64,000 nucleotides of DNA from Herbidospora cretacea (GCF_001570605.1 NZ_BBXG01000009.1:124001-188000), one strand, 5' to 3'; positions 42,339 through 50,975 are shown, counted from the first letter of the stretch. Translations and numbers: made by a program. The notes: generated from the letters alone by a model not told the origin.

Positions 42339-42387
42339 CACATCGGACCAGGGTCTGACAAAGCGTCCCGGACCTCGGTCCGATGTG
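42339..42387. promoter_or_regulatory. Inverted-repeat operator between the two-component genes and the ABC exporter
   Basis: CACATCGGACC (42339-42349) and GGTCCGATGTG (42377-42387) form a perfect 11-bp inverted repeat with a 27-base spacer, in the 111-base divergent region. It is a good candidate site for the NarL-type regulator. Confidence 0.65.
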
Positions 42388-42418
42388 CCGTCCCGGCGAC
42401 GCCGGTTCACTGAGCGGC

Positions 42419-43114
42419 GTGATTACCATCGACGGTCTCGTCAAGCGGCGGGGCGCCAAGGAGATCCTCTCGGGGGTCGGATTCGAGGCCCGGCCCGGAC
42501 GGGTGACCGGCTTCCTCGGCCCGAACGGCGCGGGCAAGAGCTCCACGCTGCGCATCCTGCTGGGCCTCGACCGGGCCCAGGCGGGCACCGCCCTGATCGA
42601 CGGCGTGCCCTTCGCCGCGCTGCCCGACCCGGTCAGGACGGTCGGCGCGGTGCTCGACGGATCGGGCGCCCACCGGTCGCGGACCGGCCGGGCCCACCTG
42701 CGCTGGGTGGCCCGCGCGGGCGGGCTGCCCCTCTCGCGGGTGGACGAGGTGCTGGAGCTCGTCGGGCTGGCCGACGCGGGCGCGAAGCGGGTCGGCGGCT
42801 ACTCGCTGGGCATGGGACGGCGGCTCGCGCTGGCGACCGCGCTGCTCGGCGACCCCTCGGTCCTAGTCCTGGACGAGCCGATCAACGGGCTCGACCCGGA
42901 GGGCATCCGGTTCGTCCGGACCTTCCTCCGCGAGCGGGCGAGGGCGGGGCGTACCGTCCTGCTGTCCAGCCACCTCATGGGCGAGCTCGCGGAGACCGTC
43001 GACGACGTCGTGGTGATCGACCACGGGCGGATCGTCGCCCAGGGGAGCCTCGCCGAGGTCACCGGGGCCCACCGGAACCTGGAGGAGGCGTTCTTCGCGC
43101 TGGTGTCGCGATGA
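42419..43114 (+). CDS. ABC exporter ATP-binding protein
   Basis: A 231-aa ATPase from GTG 42419 (the longer frame runs into the operator arm). Walker A GPNGAGKSS (about residues 34-42), signature YSLGMGRRLAL, Walker B VLVLDEPINGLDPEG, and the switch His in LLSSHLMGELAE. It resembles ABC-2 type ATPases that export peptides or antibiotics (bacitracin/lantibiotic type). It overlaps the first permease start by 4 bases. Confidence 0.93.
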   Translation: MITIDGLVKRRGAKEILSGVGFEARPGRVTGFLGPNGAGKSSTLRILLGLDRAQAGTALIDGVPFAALPDPVRTVGAVLDGSGAHRSRTGRAHLRWVARAGGLPLSRVDEVLELVGLADAGAKRVGGYSLGMGRRLALATALLGDPSVLVLDEPINGLDPEGIRFVRTFLRERARAGRTVLLSSHLMGELAETVDDVVVIDHGRIVAQGSLAEVTGAHRNLEEAFFALVSR

Positions 43115-43800
43115 GGGCGGAGCTGTCGAAGCTCGCCTCGCTGTGGTCGGTGTGGCTGGCCTCGGCCGTGGCGGTGCTCGCGCCGAGCGGGATCGCCCTG
43201 CTCAACAGGGGCGTCCCCGGGCCCGACCGGGGCTACCAGGAGCTGGCGTTCGGGGTGATGGGGGTGATCATCCTCGGGGTCGTGGCGGTGAGCAGCGAGT
43301 ACTTCACCGAGGGCGCGGAGTCCGGCGGCGGCCGGCAGATCACGACCAGCCTCACCGCCGTCCCGTCGCGGCTGAGGTTCCTGGCGGCGAAGGCGGCGGC
43401 GGTCGCGCTGGTGGCCGCGCTCCTCGCGGTGGTCGCCGCGACGGCCACGATGAGCTTCGCCGCGGGCTCGTCGTGGGAGCCCGCGCGGCTGGCCGGGGTG
43501 GTCTGCTACTGGACGTACACGGCGCTGCTGGCCTTCGGGGTCACCGTGCTGACCCGGCACGGGGTCGTGCCGCTGGTGGTGCTCCTGGTCAACACGTCGC
43601 TGGTGAGCGTGACCTATCTGCTCAGCAGGTTCTTCGCGGTGGCCGGCTACTTCCCGGACCTGGCCGGGGCGCGGATGTTCGTGGAGCCCAACGACACCAA
43701 GGTGGAGATGGCCCCGATCGTCGGCTTCCTGGTGATGTCGGGCTGGGTCGCCGCGCTGCTGGCGATCGCCGCCGTCGTGTTCACCCGGAGGGACGCGTGA
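43111..43800 (+). CDS. ABC-2 type permease, first subunit
   Basis: A 229-aa membrane protein with about six helices, starting RAELSKLASLWSVWLASAVAVL, as in ABC-2 permeases of the lantibiotic-immunity type. EYFTEGAESGGGRQITTSLTAVPSR is the first cytoplasmic loop. Coupled by 4-base overlaps to the ATPase before and the second permease after it. Confidence 0.88.
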   Translation: MRAELSKLASLWSVWLASAVAVLAPSGIALLNRGVPGPDRGYQELAFGVMGVIILGVVAVSSEYFTEGAESGGGRQITTSLTAVPSRLRFLAAKAAAVALVAALLAVVAATATMSFAAGSSWEPARLAGVVCYWTYTALLAFGVTVLTRHGVVPLVVLLVNTSLVSVTYLLSRFFAVAGYFPDLAGARMFVEPNDTKVEMAPIVGFLVMSGWVAALLAIAAVVFTRRDA

Positions 43801-44360
43801 TCAGGGCCGAGCTGTCGAAGCTGCTGACGCTCCCGGCGACCTGGGTCACCCTCGGGTGGACGCTGGTGCTGAACACGCTGCTCACCCTCGTGATCGCCGT
43901 CGGCGACGCGCCGATCGCCTACTCGCAGGCGGGGTTCGTGGTGTTCGGGGCGCTGGCGGCCTGCTCCGAATACACCGGAGGCCAGATCAGGACGACCCTG
44001 ACGGCGATGCCGCGCCGGGTGCCCCAGCTGGCGGCCAAGCACGCCGCGCTGGCGGTCGTCACGATCCCGGCGGCCCTGGTCGTGGTCCTGTCAGGGCGGG
44101 TGATCACGATGGCGGCGCTCGGATCGTGGGCCGTGCCGTGGGAGGCGGCGGAGGCGACGGCGTATGTGACGCTGGTGACCGCGCTGAGCGCGGCGGTGGG
44201 CGTGCTGGTCCGCCACACCCTGGCGGCGGTGGCGCTGCTGCTCGGCTACCTGCTCGTGGTGGCGCCGCTGATCCGGGCCGCCGACCTGGCCACCCTGGCG
44301 ATCGGGACGCCGGTGGTCCTCGCCGCGGCCCTGCTGGCGCATCGCCGCCGGGACGCGTGA
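43797..44360 (+). CDS. ABC-2 type permease, second (short) subunit
   Basis: A 187-aa membrane protein from GTG 43797. It begins IRAELSKLLTLPATWVTLGW and has CSEYTGGQIRTTLTAMPRR, parallel to the first permease, so the two are diverged duplicates, this one about 40 residues shorter. Last gene of the exporter operon. Its stop is immediately followed by the stop of the convergent topoisomerase gene, with no intergenic base. Confidence 0.87.
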   Translation: MIRAELSKLLTLPATWVTLGWTLVLNTLLTLVIAVGDAPIAYSQAGFVVFGALAACSEYTGGQIRTTLTAMPRRVPQLAAKHAALAVVTIPAALVVVLSGRVITMAALGSWAVPWEAAEATAYVTLVTALSAAVGVLVRHTLAAVALLLGYLLVVAPLIRAADLATLAIGTPVVLAAALLAHRRRDA

Positions 44361-45392
44361 TCAGGCCCGCTTGAGCAGGGCCACGACCGCGCGTTCGGCC
44401 GCGCCGTGGGTGGCCGGGCCGTCGCCGTCGCCCAGGTCGGTGAGGGCGCGTTCGATGGTTCGGCCCTTCTCGTAGGCGCTGATCACCCGGGGGTCCACGT
44501 AGGAGGCGCGGGCGACGGCCGGGGTGTTGCCCAGGTAGTCGGCGACCTCGCGCATCACCCGGGTGACGGCCTTGCGGCGGGCGGTGCGGGTGCGGACGCG
44601 CTTGGAGACGGCCAGGCCGACGGCGGCGTAGACGGTGGCGTGCCAGGTGCGGAAGTCCTTGGCGCTGACGTCGGTCTCGAAGCGCTCGCGCAGGTAGGCG
44701 TTGATGTCGTCGCTCTTGACGTCGACCCACGTGCCGTCGTTCTCGTAGCGCAGGAGTTCGCCGTCGTCGCCGGTCTTGCGGAGCTCGGTGACGACCTTGC
44801 AGACGTCGGGGTCGGTGATCTCGATCTCGCGCGGCTTGCCGCCCTTGGCCGGGTAGGAGCAGCTCACCCGGCCCTTGGCGCAGGTGACGTGCTCCATGCG
44901 GAGAGTCGCCAGGCCGAAGGACTCGTAGGCCTCGCCACCGACGCGGAACAGGCCGACGTCGAGCATGCGGGCGGCGGCGGCCAGCACCCGGTCGCGGGTC
45001 AGGCCCCTCTCGTCGAGGTCGGCCTGGACCTTCTTGCGGAACTCGGGGAGGCGCTCGGCCAGCTTGCCGACGCGCTGGAACTTGGCCCGATCTTGCTCCG
45101 CGCGCCAGGCGTCGTGGTAGCGGTACTGCCGCCGGCCGGCCGCGTCGGTGCCGGTGGCCTGGATGTGGCCGTCGGGGTCGCGGCATATCCACACGTCGCG
45201 CCAGGCGGGCGGGAGGACCAGCTTCTTGATCCGGTCGAGGGTGCGCCGGTCTTTCACGGGACGGCCGCCGGCGTATTCGTACGAGAAGGACCGCCCGCGC
45301 CGCCGCCGGGTGATGCCGGGTTCGGCGGGGTCACTGGGACGCAACTCTGGCATCTCCAGCACGTGCCCATGAGATTGATCACCTAACGTCAT
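44361..45392 (-). CDS. DNA topoisomerase IB
   Basis: A 343-aa type IB topoisomerase of the poxvirus/bacterial class that relaxes supercoils through a 3'-phosphotyrosine. N-terminal domain: GRSFSYEYAGGRPVKDRRTLDRIKKLVLPPAW. Catalytic core: KFQRVGKLAERLP, SKDFRTWHATV-type segment (AKDFRTWHATVYAA), and the active Tyr in ARASYVDPRVISAYE. The first ATG (45392) has no ribosome site; GTG 45362 or ATG 45353 are alternatives. Non-essential accessory enzyme found sporadically in bacteria. Confidence 0.92.
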   Translation of the reverse strand: MTLGDQSHGHVLEMPELRPSDPAEPGITRRRRGRSFSYEYAGGRPVKDRRTLDRIKKLVLPPAWRDVWICRDPDGHIQATGTDAAGRRQYRYHDAWRAEQDRAKFQRVGKLAERLPEFRKKVQADLDERGLTRDRVLAAAARMLDVGLFRVGGEAYESFGLATLRMEHVTCAKGRVSCSYPAKGGKPREIEITDPDVCKVVTELRKTGDDGELLRYENDGTWVDVKSDDINAYLRERFETDVSAKDFRTWHATVYAAVGLAVSKRVRTRTARRKAVTRVMREVADYLGNTPAVARASYVDPRVISAYEKGRTIERALTDLGDGDGPATHGAAERAVVALLKRA

Positions 45393-45409
45393 GGGGGATA
45401 TCGCTCTGT

Positions 45410-45769
45410 GTGACGAAATGGCTGATCGTGGTCCTCGCCGCGGGGTGCGCCTCGTCGGCGGAGCCCGCCGTCGTCGACACCGCGGCCAGGTTCTACGCGG
45501 CCGTGTCCGCAGGTCAGGGCGGGGAGGCGTGCGCGCTGCTGACCGACGCGGCGGCGCGGAGCCTGCCCGAGCCGTGCGCGACCGCGATCCTCGGCCTGGG
45601 GCTGCGCGGAGGCCCGGTCGGCTCGTCGGAGGTCTGGGGGCAGGAGGCGCAGGTACGCCTCTCCGGCGACACCGTCTTCCTGCACCGGTCGCCCGAGGGG
45701 TGGCGGATCAGGGGCGCCGGGTGCCGGCCGCAGGGGGAGCGCCCCTACGACTGCGAGGTGTCGGGCTGA
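45410..45769 (+). CDS. Small lipoprotein of unknown function
   Basis: A 119-aa lipoprotein: short signal with lipobox LAAGC (Cys13), then a domain with NTF2-like flavour (VVDTAARFYAAVSAGQGGEACALLTDAAA) and four further cysteines. GTG at 45410 is 17 bases from the divergent topoisomerase start. Its stop shares one base with the next ATG (TGATG), so it is coupled to a 27-aa peptide and a DUF6766 protein. Confidence 0.78.
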   Translation: MTKWLIVVLAAGCASSAEPAVVDTAARFYAAVSAGQGGEACALLTDAAARSLPEPCATAILGLGLRGGPVGSSEVWGQEAQVRLSGDTVFLHRSPEGWRIRGAGCRPQGERPYDCEVSG

Positions 45770-45852
45770 TGAAGGCGATGTTCGGGGTGACGGTGGCGAT
45801 CATCGTCGTCGGGCTGGCCTACTTCCTCCTGATCGGGTTCCTGCGCCGATGA
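45769..45852 (+). CDS. 27-aa single-helix membrane peptide
   Basis: ATG 45769 overlaps the lipoprotein stop by one base; its TGA overlaps the DUF6766 ATG by 4 bases. The sequence is one helix (FGVTVAIIVVGLAYFLLIGF) ended by LRR. Coupling on both sides supports it as real. Role unknown. Confidence 0.65.
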   Translation: MKAMFGVTVAIIVVGLAYFLLIGFLRR

Positions 45853-46481
45853 TCCGCCGCAACGGGCTCAGCCTGTTCTTCCTGGTCGTCTTCCTGCTGG
45901 CGCTGATCGGGCAGTCGATCGCGGGCGTCGGCTCCTACAACGACGAGCAGATCGGCTCGGGCGGCACGACCGTGTCGTGGCTGACCTACGTGACCTCGGC
46001 CGACTTCGCGGTCGACGTCGCGGAGAACTGGCAGTCGGAGTACCTCCAGTTCCTCCTCTACATCGTGATCACCGTCTGGCTCGTCCAGCGCGGCTCGCCC
46101 GAGTCGAAGGAGAAGGAGACCGGCGACGAGATCCAGGCCGGCAGCCCCGAATGGGCCAAGGCCCAAGGACTGCGCAATCTGCTGTTCGCGAACTCGCTCG
46201 GCATCGTGATGGGCACGGTCTTCGTCCTGTCCTGGTACGCCCAGTCGGTCGCCGGCACCGCCGCCTACAACCGGCAGCAGCTCTCGCAGTTGCAGGACCC
46301 GGTGAGCTGGGGCGGCTACGTCACCTCACCCGATTTCTGGGACCGGACCCTCCAGAACTGGCAGTCGGAGTTCCTGGCGGTGCTGTCGATGGTCGCCCTG
46401 GCCATCTACCTGCGGCAACGCGGCTCTCCCGAGTCGAAGCCGGTCGGCGCGCCCCACGAGGAGACGGGCACGGACTCGTGA
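45849..46481 (+). CDS. DUF6766 family membrane protein (internally duplicated)
   Basis: A 210-aa protein with four helices in two similar halves. Each half has a helix, then YVTS-x-DF, then NWQSE(Y/F)L, a second helix and QRGSPESK. This duplicated plan is typical of DUF6766. The end is polar (GAPHEETGTDS). It is the last gene of a three-gene coupled operon. Function unknown; perhaps a membrane scaffold. Confidence 0.85.
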   Translation: MIRRNGLSLFFLVVFLLALIGQSIAGVGSYNDEQIGSGGTTVSWLTYVTSADFAVDVAENWQSEYLQFLLYIVITVWLVQRGSPESKEKETGDEIQAGSPEWAKAQGLRNLLFANSLGIVMGTVFVLSWYAQSVAGTAAYNRQQLSQLQDPVSWGGYVTSPDFWDRTLQNWQSEFLAVLSMVALAIYLRQRGSPESKPVGAPHEETGTDS

Positions 46482-46605
46482 AAACCAGATGACATCCGGC
46501 GTCGGGGGCCGGAATTCTGAGTGGGCGCGACGAGTTTTGTCGGTGGTGCGAGCCATCCTGGTCTTGGCCGCAATTCAGTTCCACTCCCCTGATTTTCGAG
46601 GTGCC

Positions 46606-48075
46606 GTGCCCAGCCCCCAGCTCGACGAGCTCGAACCGTCCGCCAAGTCCGCGACCGACGCGCCACGTCGCACTCCGCCTGTGATCCGGCTGCTGGTGCT
46701 GGCCACCTTCGTGGTCATCCTCAACGAGACCATCATGATCAACGCCATCCCGGCGTTGATGACGGCGCTCCACATCACCGAATCGACCGCCCAGTGGCTG
46801 TCGACCGCCTTCATGCTGACCATGGCGGCGGTCATCCCGATCACGGGATGGTTCCTCCAGCGCGTGACCACGCGAACGGCCTACACCGCCGCAATGGGGC
46901 TCTTCCTGTTCGGCACGGCCCTCGCGGCGGCGGCGCCGACGTTCGAGGTCCTGCTCGGCGCCCGCATCATCCAGGCGTCCGGCACGGCGATCATGATGCC
47001 GCTGCTGATGACCACCCTGATGCAGGTCGTGCCGGAGAACGACCGGGGCCGGGTGATGGGCAACGTCTCCCTCGCCATCTCGGTCGCGCCCGCCATGGGC
47101 CCGACCGTCTCCGGCGTGATCCTCCAGTTCGGCTCGTGGCGGCTGCTGTTCGTGGTGGTCTTCCCGATCGCCGCGCTGATCAGCTGGTTCGGCCTGAAGC
47201 ATCTGAAGAACGTCGGCGAGACCAAGGTCGGCTCCATCGACTGGTTCAGCGTCGTCACCGCCGCCATCGGCTTCGGCGGCCTGGTGTTCGGCCTCAGCCG
47301 GTTCGAGGGCGGTGACGCCCGCGTCGCCGGCGGCATCCTGGCCGGTGGCCTGCTGCTCATCGCGGTGTTCGTGTTCCGCCAGCTGCGGCTGCAGAAGCGC
47401 GGCATCCCGCTGCTCGACCTGCGCACGCTGACCCACCGCACCTACACCGTCTCGCTGATCCTGCTCGCGGTCGCCTTCCTCGCCATGCTCGGCGCGATGG
47501 TGCTGCTGCCTCTCTACCTGCAGAACCTCCGCGGCCTCAGCACCCTCCAGACCGGCCTGCTGGTGATGCCGGGCGGCCTCGCGATGGGCCTGCTCGGCCC
47601 CGTCGTCGGGCGCCTGTTCGACCGCTTCGGCGGCCGGGTGCTCGTCATCCCCGGCGCGGTCGCCATCGCGCTCTCCCTGGTCGGGTTCAGCCAGATCACG
47701 ATGACCATGCCCTACTGGCAGATCCTCGGCTTCCACGCCGTCCTGTGCGTCGGCCTGGCCCTGACCTTCACCCCCGTGTTCACCCTCGGCCTGGGCGCCG
47801 TCCCGTCGCCGCTCTACTCCCACGCCAGCTCGATCCTGAGCACTCTTCAGCAGGTCGCCGGCGCGATCGGCACCGCGCTCGTGATCACCGTCATGAGCTC
47901 CCGGGCGGAGACCCTCCGGGCCGAGGGCGCGACCGCGTCCGTCGCCCTCCTTGAGGGCATGCGCCTGTCCTTCATGGTCGGCGCGGGCCTGGCGGTGGCG
48001 GTCATCATCACCGCCCTGCTCCTCCCGTCGAGGGCCGCCGAACACGGCGACGGCCCCCGGGCCGCCCACCACTGA
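46606..48075 (+). CDS. MFS multidrug efflux transporter (DHA2 type)
   Basis: A 489-aa transporter with about 14 helices. GTG at 46606 is chosen because GAGG lies six bases upstream and the earlier part of the open frame looks non-coding. Motifs: IRLLVLATFVVILNETIMINAIPALM (TM1), WLSTAFMLTMAAVIPITGWF, RIIQASGTAIMMPL and GRVMGNVSLAISVAPAMGPTVSG (motif C of drug antiporters). LPLYLQNLRGLSTLQTGLL is typical of the LmrB/EmrB-like group. It probably exports hydrophobic drugs. A hairpin follows. Confidence 0.92.
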   Translation: MPSPQLDELEPSAKSATDAPRRTPPVIRLLVLATFVVILNETIMINAIPALMTALHITESTAQWLSTAFMLTMAAVIPITGWFLQRVTTRTAYTAAMGLFLFGTALAAAAPTFEVLLGARIIQASGTAIMMPLLMTTLMQVVPENDRGRVMGNVSLAISVAPAMGPTVSGVILQFGSWRLLFVVVFPIAALISWFGLKHLKNVGETKVGSIDWFSVVTAAIGFGGLVFGLSRFEGGDARVAGGILAGGLLLIAVFVFRQLRLQKRGIPLLDLRTLTHRTYTVSLILLAVAFLAMLGAMVLLPLYLQNLRGLSTLQTGLLVMPGGLAMGLLGPVVGRLFDRFGGRVLVIPGAVAIALSLVGFSQITMTMPYWQILGFHAVLCVGLALTFTPVFTLGLGAVPSPLYSHASSILSTLQQVAGAIGTALVITVMSSRAETLRAEGATASVALLEGMRLSFMVGAGLAVAVIITALLLPSRAAEHGDGPRAAHH

Positions 48076-48089
48076 GTTCACATATGGGT

Positions 48090-48115
48090 CCTCGAGGCGC
48101 TACGGCGCTTCGAGG
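48090..48115 (+). terminator. Hairpin after the MFS gene
   Basis: CCTCGAGGCGC (48090-48100) pairs with GCGCTTCGAGG (48105-48115), one G-U pair, TACG loop, 14 bases after the stop. It marks the left border of the lower-GC islet. Confidence 0.65.
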
Positions 48116-48140
48116 AACGGTAGACCGCTTGGAGCCGCCG

Positions 48141-48770
48141 TCACGGTGATGCCAGGCGTTTGTCTCTCATACTCGAATGCCGGGCCTCGAACCAGTCGGC
48201 GGCCATGTCGGTATCGGTGATCCGGCCGATGAGAGTCAGCGTTGAGCTGAGCATTTCGTCGGTTTCCACCCATGTCTGCGCATCATCCTCGACATTGATC
48301 TCGAAGCGCAGCCCGGCCATCAGATGGTCGAGGGCACGAGGATCCTCGCCATGGGCGTCGGACGGAAATGCGGGATCGAAGGCGGTGATCAAGCGGCTGT
48401 CTTCTGCGTACTTGAAGTACTCCCGATTACTCACGTCCATGCCCAGGCTGACGGCCTTCCGGCCTCCGGTGGTCACGGCTCTCATGAACTCGTCTCCCTC
48501 ATAGGGCGCGGGTACGACGCAGATCCAGCCGCCCACCTGCGCCACCCAGCGAGAACCGTCGTCGAGGTGGCGATCGAGGATCTGGCTCAGGTAGCAGGGC
48601 TCGCGGGTGGTCGGGTCGAGCTCGAATTCCGATGACAGGGTGGCGATGTCGGTGCCGTGGACCCAAACGGCGTCGAAACCCAGCATCCCCAGGTCCACGT
48701 CGTCGGTGCCCTCGACGAAGATCGTGGACACTAGCAGGTCGTAGAGATATGTCGGTGACCGCCGATTCAT
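48141..48770 (-). CDS. DUF6461-like protein of unknown function
   Basis: A 209-aa soluble acidic protein. RWVAQVGGWICVVPAPYEGDEFMRAV and KYAEDSRLITAFDPAFPSD are the pattern of DUF6461, a family of actinobacterial unknowns often in accessory loci. Base composition is lower in GC than the flanks, and codons such as TAT, ACT, GAT are more frequent. Divergent from the EVE/CBS/HEPN gene. No catalytic motif is visible. Confidence 0.7.
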   Translation of the reverse strand: MNRRSPTYLYDLLVSTIFVEGTDDVDLGMLGFDAVWVHGTDIATLSSEFELDPTTREPCYLSQILDRHLDDGSRWVAQVGGWICVVPAPYEGDEFMRAVTTGGRKAVSLGMDVSNREYFKYAEDSRLITAFDPAFPSDAHGEDPRALDHLMAGLRFEINVEDDAQTWVETDEMLSSTLTLIGRITDTDMAADWFEARHSSMRDKRLASP

Positions 48771-48839
48771 GGGGAGATGTTGTCAGGCCGTACCGATGAA
48801 TCGGAAGTATGACGATCTCTCTGCGGCTAGGGCCGTGAC

Positions 48840-50453
48840 ATGTTTCGATGGCTTGGCCGCCCCTTTGGTGGCGCAAAGCTGAGTGGGCAGTGTCGGCGGG
48901 ACGACTTCTATGGGGTGGCGCGGGTGGATAGTTCACGGCAGAACCGAGGTCCTGCGGCTTGGCTCGTTCGCGCGGGAGAGAACGGCGAAGCGGAAACGCG
49001 TGCGTGTACCGAGAAGCTGGCGCTCATCGGCTGGCACGAACTCGGTGACCTCGGAACATACAAGAGCAAAGAAGACCTTCGTGCGGCGGTTGCAAGCATT
49101 TATCCCGATTCGCCCGCAGGAAATGCGACAAGCCAGCTGTGGGGTTTCGTGCACGAGATGGAACCGGAAGACCTAGTGGTCATGCCTTTACGTAGCCAGG
49201 CGGGCATGATCGCGATCGGCCGGGTCGTGGGTCCGTACGAATACCAACCGGAGGGACTGCAGGACTTCCCGAACACAAGAGCTGTCGAGTGGTTCGGTGA
49301 CCTACGCCCACGGGACATCGTTAAGACGGATCTTCGAGCAAGCATGGGTTCGCTTCTCACAGTGTCCCGGTTGCGACGGCATGAGGCACCGCGGCGAATC
49401 CTCCATCTCGCAGAACAGGGCACCGACCCAGGTGTCGACGGCGAACCCGAGGTCACGGACGTCAGTGGCCTGCTGGAAGACGCTGTGGAGCGCGCCGCGT
49501 CCAACCCTCGGAAGCTGACTGTTCGGCATCTTTTGGCCCACTGGGGAGTCTGGCGGCGGACTGCTGCTGTGATCGAGACGATCACTACGGATCTTGCGGA
49601 AGTCGGCCTGACGACACGTCCGCCCTTTACGCAGGGCTCTGTGGACAACGAAGTGGTTTTGGTGCCCAGCGCGGCAGAGCCGGCTCAGGCCGATGTCGTG
49701 TCTGAGGAGGGCGCGCAGATCAGCAGAGAGACCAAATCGGGCAAGCTGCGGTTAGGGAGTCTGCCGTCTCCTTTGGTGTTCGTCGCACCAGATGCCTCCC
49801 TTGACACGGTCCGAACCAAAATGTTGCAGAAAGGCTTCTCTCAACTTGCCGTCATCTCGGCTGACGGGACACTTCAGGGTGGGGTGACGTGGGAATCGAT
49901 TGGCAAGGCATACGTCTCCTCTAGCACTCCGACGCTCAGAGACGCATTGGTCCTGTCTGTTGTCGTTGTCGACCATGACGCGCTCCTACTCGATCAGATC
50001 GAGGACATCAGCCGTCGCGGATTCATTTTCGTCAGAAGCAGCGATCGTAAGAGCGTGACGGGTATCGTCACGGCTGCGGATCTCTCAGCCCAGTTTGGGC
50101 TACACGCAAAGCCGTTCCTGCTGATCGAGGACGCGGAGAACCGCCTTCGCCGGGCCGCCAAAGTGTTCACCACTGAGGAACTTCGAGCCGCGGTTCCAAA
50201 ATCCCGGCGGGCCAAGGTGCACGCGCCGGAGGATCTCACGTTCGGAAACTACAAGTATCTTCTTGACGATCCGGATCGTTGGAAGACTCTCGGTTGGAAG
50301 ATCGATCACTCGATGCTGCTCGAGTTGCTGGTTGAGGTCAGAGACGTGCGCAACGAGATCATGCACTTTGCCCTGGACGCGTTGTCGGATCGGCAGCATG
50401 AGGCCATCGAAGAGCTGCTGATTCTCCTGGACGCTGCAGCACCCGAGAGATAG
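48840..50453 (+). CDS. Mrr-N/EVE-like + CBS pair + HEPN domain protein (candidate defence effector)
   Basis: Up to 537 aa. Residues 38-140 (AWLVRAGENGE, IGWHELGDLGTYKSKEDLR, QLWGFVHEMEPEDLVVMP, MIAIGRVVGPYEY) resemble the PUA/EVE-like domain at the N-terminus of Mrr-type restriction endonucleases, which reads modified bases. Residues 226-276 look like a winged helix (LTVRHLLAHWGVWRRT). Residues 305-420 are two CBS repeats, which bind adenosine nucleotides. Residues 465-533 (GWKIDHSMLLELLVEVRDV then R504-N-E-I-M-H509) form a HEPN-like helical domain with the RX4H RNase motif. Lower GC than neighbours. The true start may be GTG 48915 or 48924; no strong ribosome site at any. Confidence 0.72.
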   Translation: MFRWLGRPFGGAKLSGQCRRDDFYGVARVDSSRQNRGPAAWLVRAGENGEAETRACTEKLALIGWHELGDLGTYKSKEDLRAAVASIYPDSPAGNATSQLWGFVHEMEPEDLVVMPLRSQAGMIAIGRVVGPYEYQPEGLQDFPNTRAVEWFGDLRPRDIVKTDLRASMGSLLTVSRLRRHEAPRRILHLAEQGTDPGVDGEPEVTDVSGLLEDAVERAASNPRKLTVRHLLAHWGVWRRTAAVIETITTDLAEVGLTTRPPFTQGSVDNEVVLVPSAAEPAQADVVSEEGAQISRETKSGKLRLGSLPSPLVFVAPDASLDTVRTKMLQKGFSQLAVISADGTLQGGVTWESIGKAYVSSSTPTLRDALVLSVVVVDHDALLLDQIEDISRRGFIFVRSSDRKSVTGIVTAADLSAQFGLHAKPFLLIEDAENRLRRAAKVFTTEELRAAVPKSRRAKVHAPEDLTFGNYKYLLDDPDRWKTLGWKIDHSMLLELLVEVRDVRNEIMHFALDALSDRQHEAIEELLILLDAAAPER

Positions 50454-50519
50454 TGCTTCTCCTGAACAGGGCGATGAGGGCCATTCGAAGGTGGCCTAGC
50501 CACGGTGGAAGGTGGTCGA

Positions 50520-50975
50520 TCAGGCCAGTCTGGCCGGGAAGCCGCCGGTGGCCACGGGGCCCCAGCGGGTCGGGGTGATCCGCAGCAGGGACTTGCCCTG
50601 GCGGATCATGGCGGCGCGGTATTCGTCCCAGTCGGGGTGCTCGCCCGAGATGCAGCGGAAGTACTCCACCAGGGGTTCGAGCGCCTCCGGCAGGTCGAGG
50701 ACCTCCGCGTCGCCGTCGACCTGCACCCACGGGCCGTTCCAGTCGTCTGACAGGACGACCACGCTGACCTGCGCGTTGCGGCGGGCGTTGGCGGTCTTGG
50801 CCCGTTCGGGATAGGTGGAGATCACGATGCGGCCCTCGGCGTCGACGCCGCAGGCGACCGGGGAGGCCTGCGGGCGGCCGTCGCGGCGGGCCGTCACGAC
50901 GATCGCGCGGTGGCGCGGCCGGAGGAATTCGAGCAGCTCTTCGCGGCTGACGGCGTCGTTCGTCGCGATCTTCAT
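50520..50975 (-). CDS. PPOX-class F420/FMN-dependent oxidoreductase
   Basis: A 151-aa split-beta-barrel flavoprotein. RPRHRAIVVTARRDGRPQASPV and GRIVISTYPERAKTANARRN are hallmark segments of actinobacterial PPOX proteins that use F420 or FMN to reduce small molecules. ATG at 50975. Stands alone, divergent from a secreted protein gene. Cofactor choice is not certain from sequence. Confidence 0.9.
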   Translation of the reverse strand: MKIATNDAVSREELLEFLRPRHRAIVVTARRDGRPQASPVACGVDAEGRIVISTYPERAKTANARRNAQVSVVVLSDDWNGPWVQVDGDAEVLDLPEALEPLVEYFRCISGEHPDWDEYRAAMIRQGKSLLRITPTRWGPVATGGFPARLA

